Source: JAICLL01 sp035252155 (GTDB lineage: Bacteria; Planctomycetota; Planctomycetia; Pirellulales; JAICIG01). From it: a DNA stretch of 5,079 bases. The position numbers were made by a program, and so were the translations under genes. The DNA is taken from NCBI GenBank assembly GCA_035252155.1, contig DATFDL010000624.1:1-5079 (forward strand), in the 5' to 3' direction. The number at the start of each line of letters is the position of its first letter. Position 1 is the first letter of the stretch. The notes beneath the pieces were generated by a model, which ran no database searches, had not been told where the DNA came from, and saw nothing but the letters and a program-made list of their open reading frames with translations. Of this stretch, positions 4,060-5,079 are shown in pieces.

Positions 4060-5031
4060 ATGCACCTCGCCATCGTCTGCGATCCGCCCGATGCGGTGCT
4101 TGTCAGCAAACCGTGCTGGGCGGCCGACGGCTTTCGCGCCCGCGGGCATGAGGTGCGCATGGTGCACGACGTCGACTCCCTCCGCCAGGCCGACGCCGAG
4201 TGCGACTTGCTGATCTTCGATCACAAGTCGGCCGGCGTCAGCCGCGCGGCGCTAGCGCGGCTGGCGCATCAGCCGCGCCGGGCGGTGTGGGTGCAATGGT
4301 GGCGAGACCTGGTGGCGGTCGAGGCGAATAAACCGCTGGCAGCTCAAGAATACATCAAGACGTTCGGCGACGTGATGCGTGGCATGGATCGCGTGTTCGT
4401 CAAAGAGCGGTCGCTCTTGGATGAATATCGTTCTCTGGGCATCGACGCCGCATGGCTCGATCAAGCCTGCCCGGCCCAGATGCCCGAGTGCGAGCATCGA
4501 GCATCGCCTGACTGGGACGTGCTGGTGCTGGGCAGCACGGCATACGACCAGCGGCGGCGCGATGCACGGGCATTAGCGTCGGCGGGCTTTCGCGTGCTTT
4601 GGGCGGGCATGGCCGGCGGCGAGCTCGTGCCCGACGGCGTCGAGTGGCATCCGTGGGTCCATCCGTTGAAGTTGCCGCGTTTGGTCAGCCGTTGTGGTGT
4701 GGTGTTGGGCGTCGATTGGCGTAGCGACCTGCCAGGCTACACGAGCGATCGTACTTATTTGGCGTGCGGCATGGGAGCCTGTTATGTCGCCCGCTATTGC
4801 GATTGCGGCAGCGCATTTCCGCCGGCCGCCTATGCGCCGCCGGCCGCGGTGGCGGCCTGGATCTACGAGAACCCCGACGAGCTGATCGAAATTGTCCGGC
4901 GCGCGATGGCGGATGTCGAAGAGCGTCGCCGGCGTGGCCAATGGTCGCGGCGGCAGGTGATGCAAAGACACACTTACGCGCATCGTGCGGATGAGATCAC
5001 GCAGACGGTGGCGAGCGATTGTGATAGCTAG
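4060..5031 (+). CDS. CgeB-like glycosyltransferase (GT-B fold, 323 aa)
   Basis: The protein looks like a small two-domain GT-B glycosyltransferase of the CgeB/YkvP (Glyco_trans_1_2) type, which transfers a sugar from a nucleotide-sugar donor to an unknown acceptor in the cytoplasm. Residues 1-135 form an N-terminal Rossmann-like half (opening LAIVCDPPD; strand LLIFDH at 50-55). The C-terminal half begins with DVLVLGST (153-160) and continues with GFRVLWAG (176-183). The nucleotide-binding region is PGYTSDRTYLACGMGACYVAR (225-245, split by S229/D230). The closing RHTYAHRADEI (303-313) is the family's usual C-terminal signature. No signal or membrane segment is seen. The ATG at 4060 follows C-rich repeats without a Shine-Dalgarno sequence. 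Its place behind capsid genes hints at glycosylation of particle proteins or remodelling of the host surface, but it could be an unrelated host gene. Substrate cannot be read. Confidence 0.8.
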   Translation: MHLAIVCDPPDAVLVSKPCWAADGFRARGHEVRMVHDVDSLRQADAECDLLIFDHKSAGVSRAALARLAHQPRRAVWVQWWRDLVAVEANKPLAAQEYIKTFGDVMRGMDRVFVKERSLLDEYRSLGIDAAWLDQACPAQMPECEHRASPDWDVLVLGSTAYDQRRRDARALASAGFRVLWAGMAGGELVPDGVEWHPWVHPLKLPRLVSRCGVVLGVDWRSDLPGYTSDRTYLACGMGACYVARYCDCGSAFPPAAYAPPAAVAAWIYENPDELIEIVRRAMADVEERRRRGQWSRRQVMQRHTYAHRADEITQTVASDCDS

Positions 5032-5058
5032 ATGGCGGGAGTTGACGTTCGATGTCTG

Positions 5059-5079
5059 TAGGGAACGCCCTCCGTGGCG
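5059..5079. repeat. Partial repeat at window edge (GGGAACGCC...GGCG)
   Basis: The last bases contain GGAACGCC (5062-5069), CTCCGT, then GGCG cut by the end of the window. If the next bases were TTCC, this would complete an 8-bp stem-loop, a form I recall from planctomycete intergenic repeats. The 48 nt after the last gene hold no other feature. Confidence 0.4.

Overview
The window is GC-rich bacterial DNA with three genes, all on the + strand, separated by unusually long spacers full of short repeats. Several repeats look, from memory, like dispersed repeats of Planctomycetes (Pirellulales type) chromosomes: GGGTTCA arrays, a GTCAGGCT-GGAA-AGCCTGAC hairpin, ACTCCGC arrays, and a GGGAACGCC...GGCG motif at the right edge. 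That host assignment is recollection plus composition; no search was run.

Layout. 1-290: non-coding, with a nested palindromic element of about 146 bp (4-149) and a 12-bp palindrome (206-217). 291-3128: one uninterrupted 945-codon frame holding, in order, an unrecognised N-terminal module, an HK97-type prohead protease (S78-like; H152, S199, E228), an acidic helical scaffold-like segment containing a gapless internal duplication, and an HK97-fold major capsid protein. 3129-3442: spacer with telomere-like GGGTTCA/TGAACCC arrays that form a long inverted repeat. 3443-3913: a 156-aa protein I do not recognise. 3914-4059: spacer with a G-quadruplex-type block and C-rich repeats. 4060-5031: a CgeB-like glycosyltransferase. 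5032-5079: gene-free end with part of a further repeat.

How it fits together. The first gene encodes the core of an HK97-type head: protease, scaffold and shell. In most such phages these are separate genes; here they are fused, and the three linkers between modules are made of the same kind of short repeats that fill the spacers. Two in-frame ATGs with good Shine-Dalgarno sequences, one before the scaffold segment (1224) and one before the capsid module (1839), suggest that scaffold-capsid and capsid products may also be made independently, which would correct the stoichiometry. The glycosyltransferase could modify the particle or the host surface, but that is inference from proximity. No terminase, portal, tail, integrase or lysis gene lies in the window, so it may be part of a prophage, a GTA-like cluster or a domesticated capsid locus.
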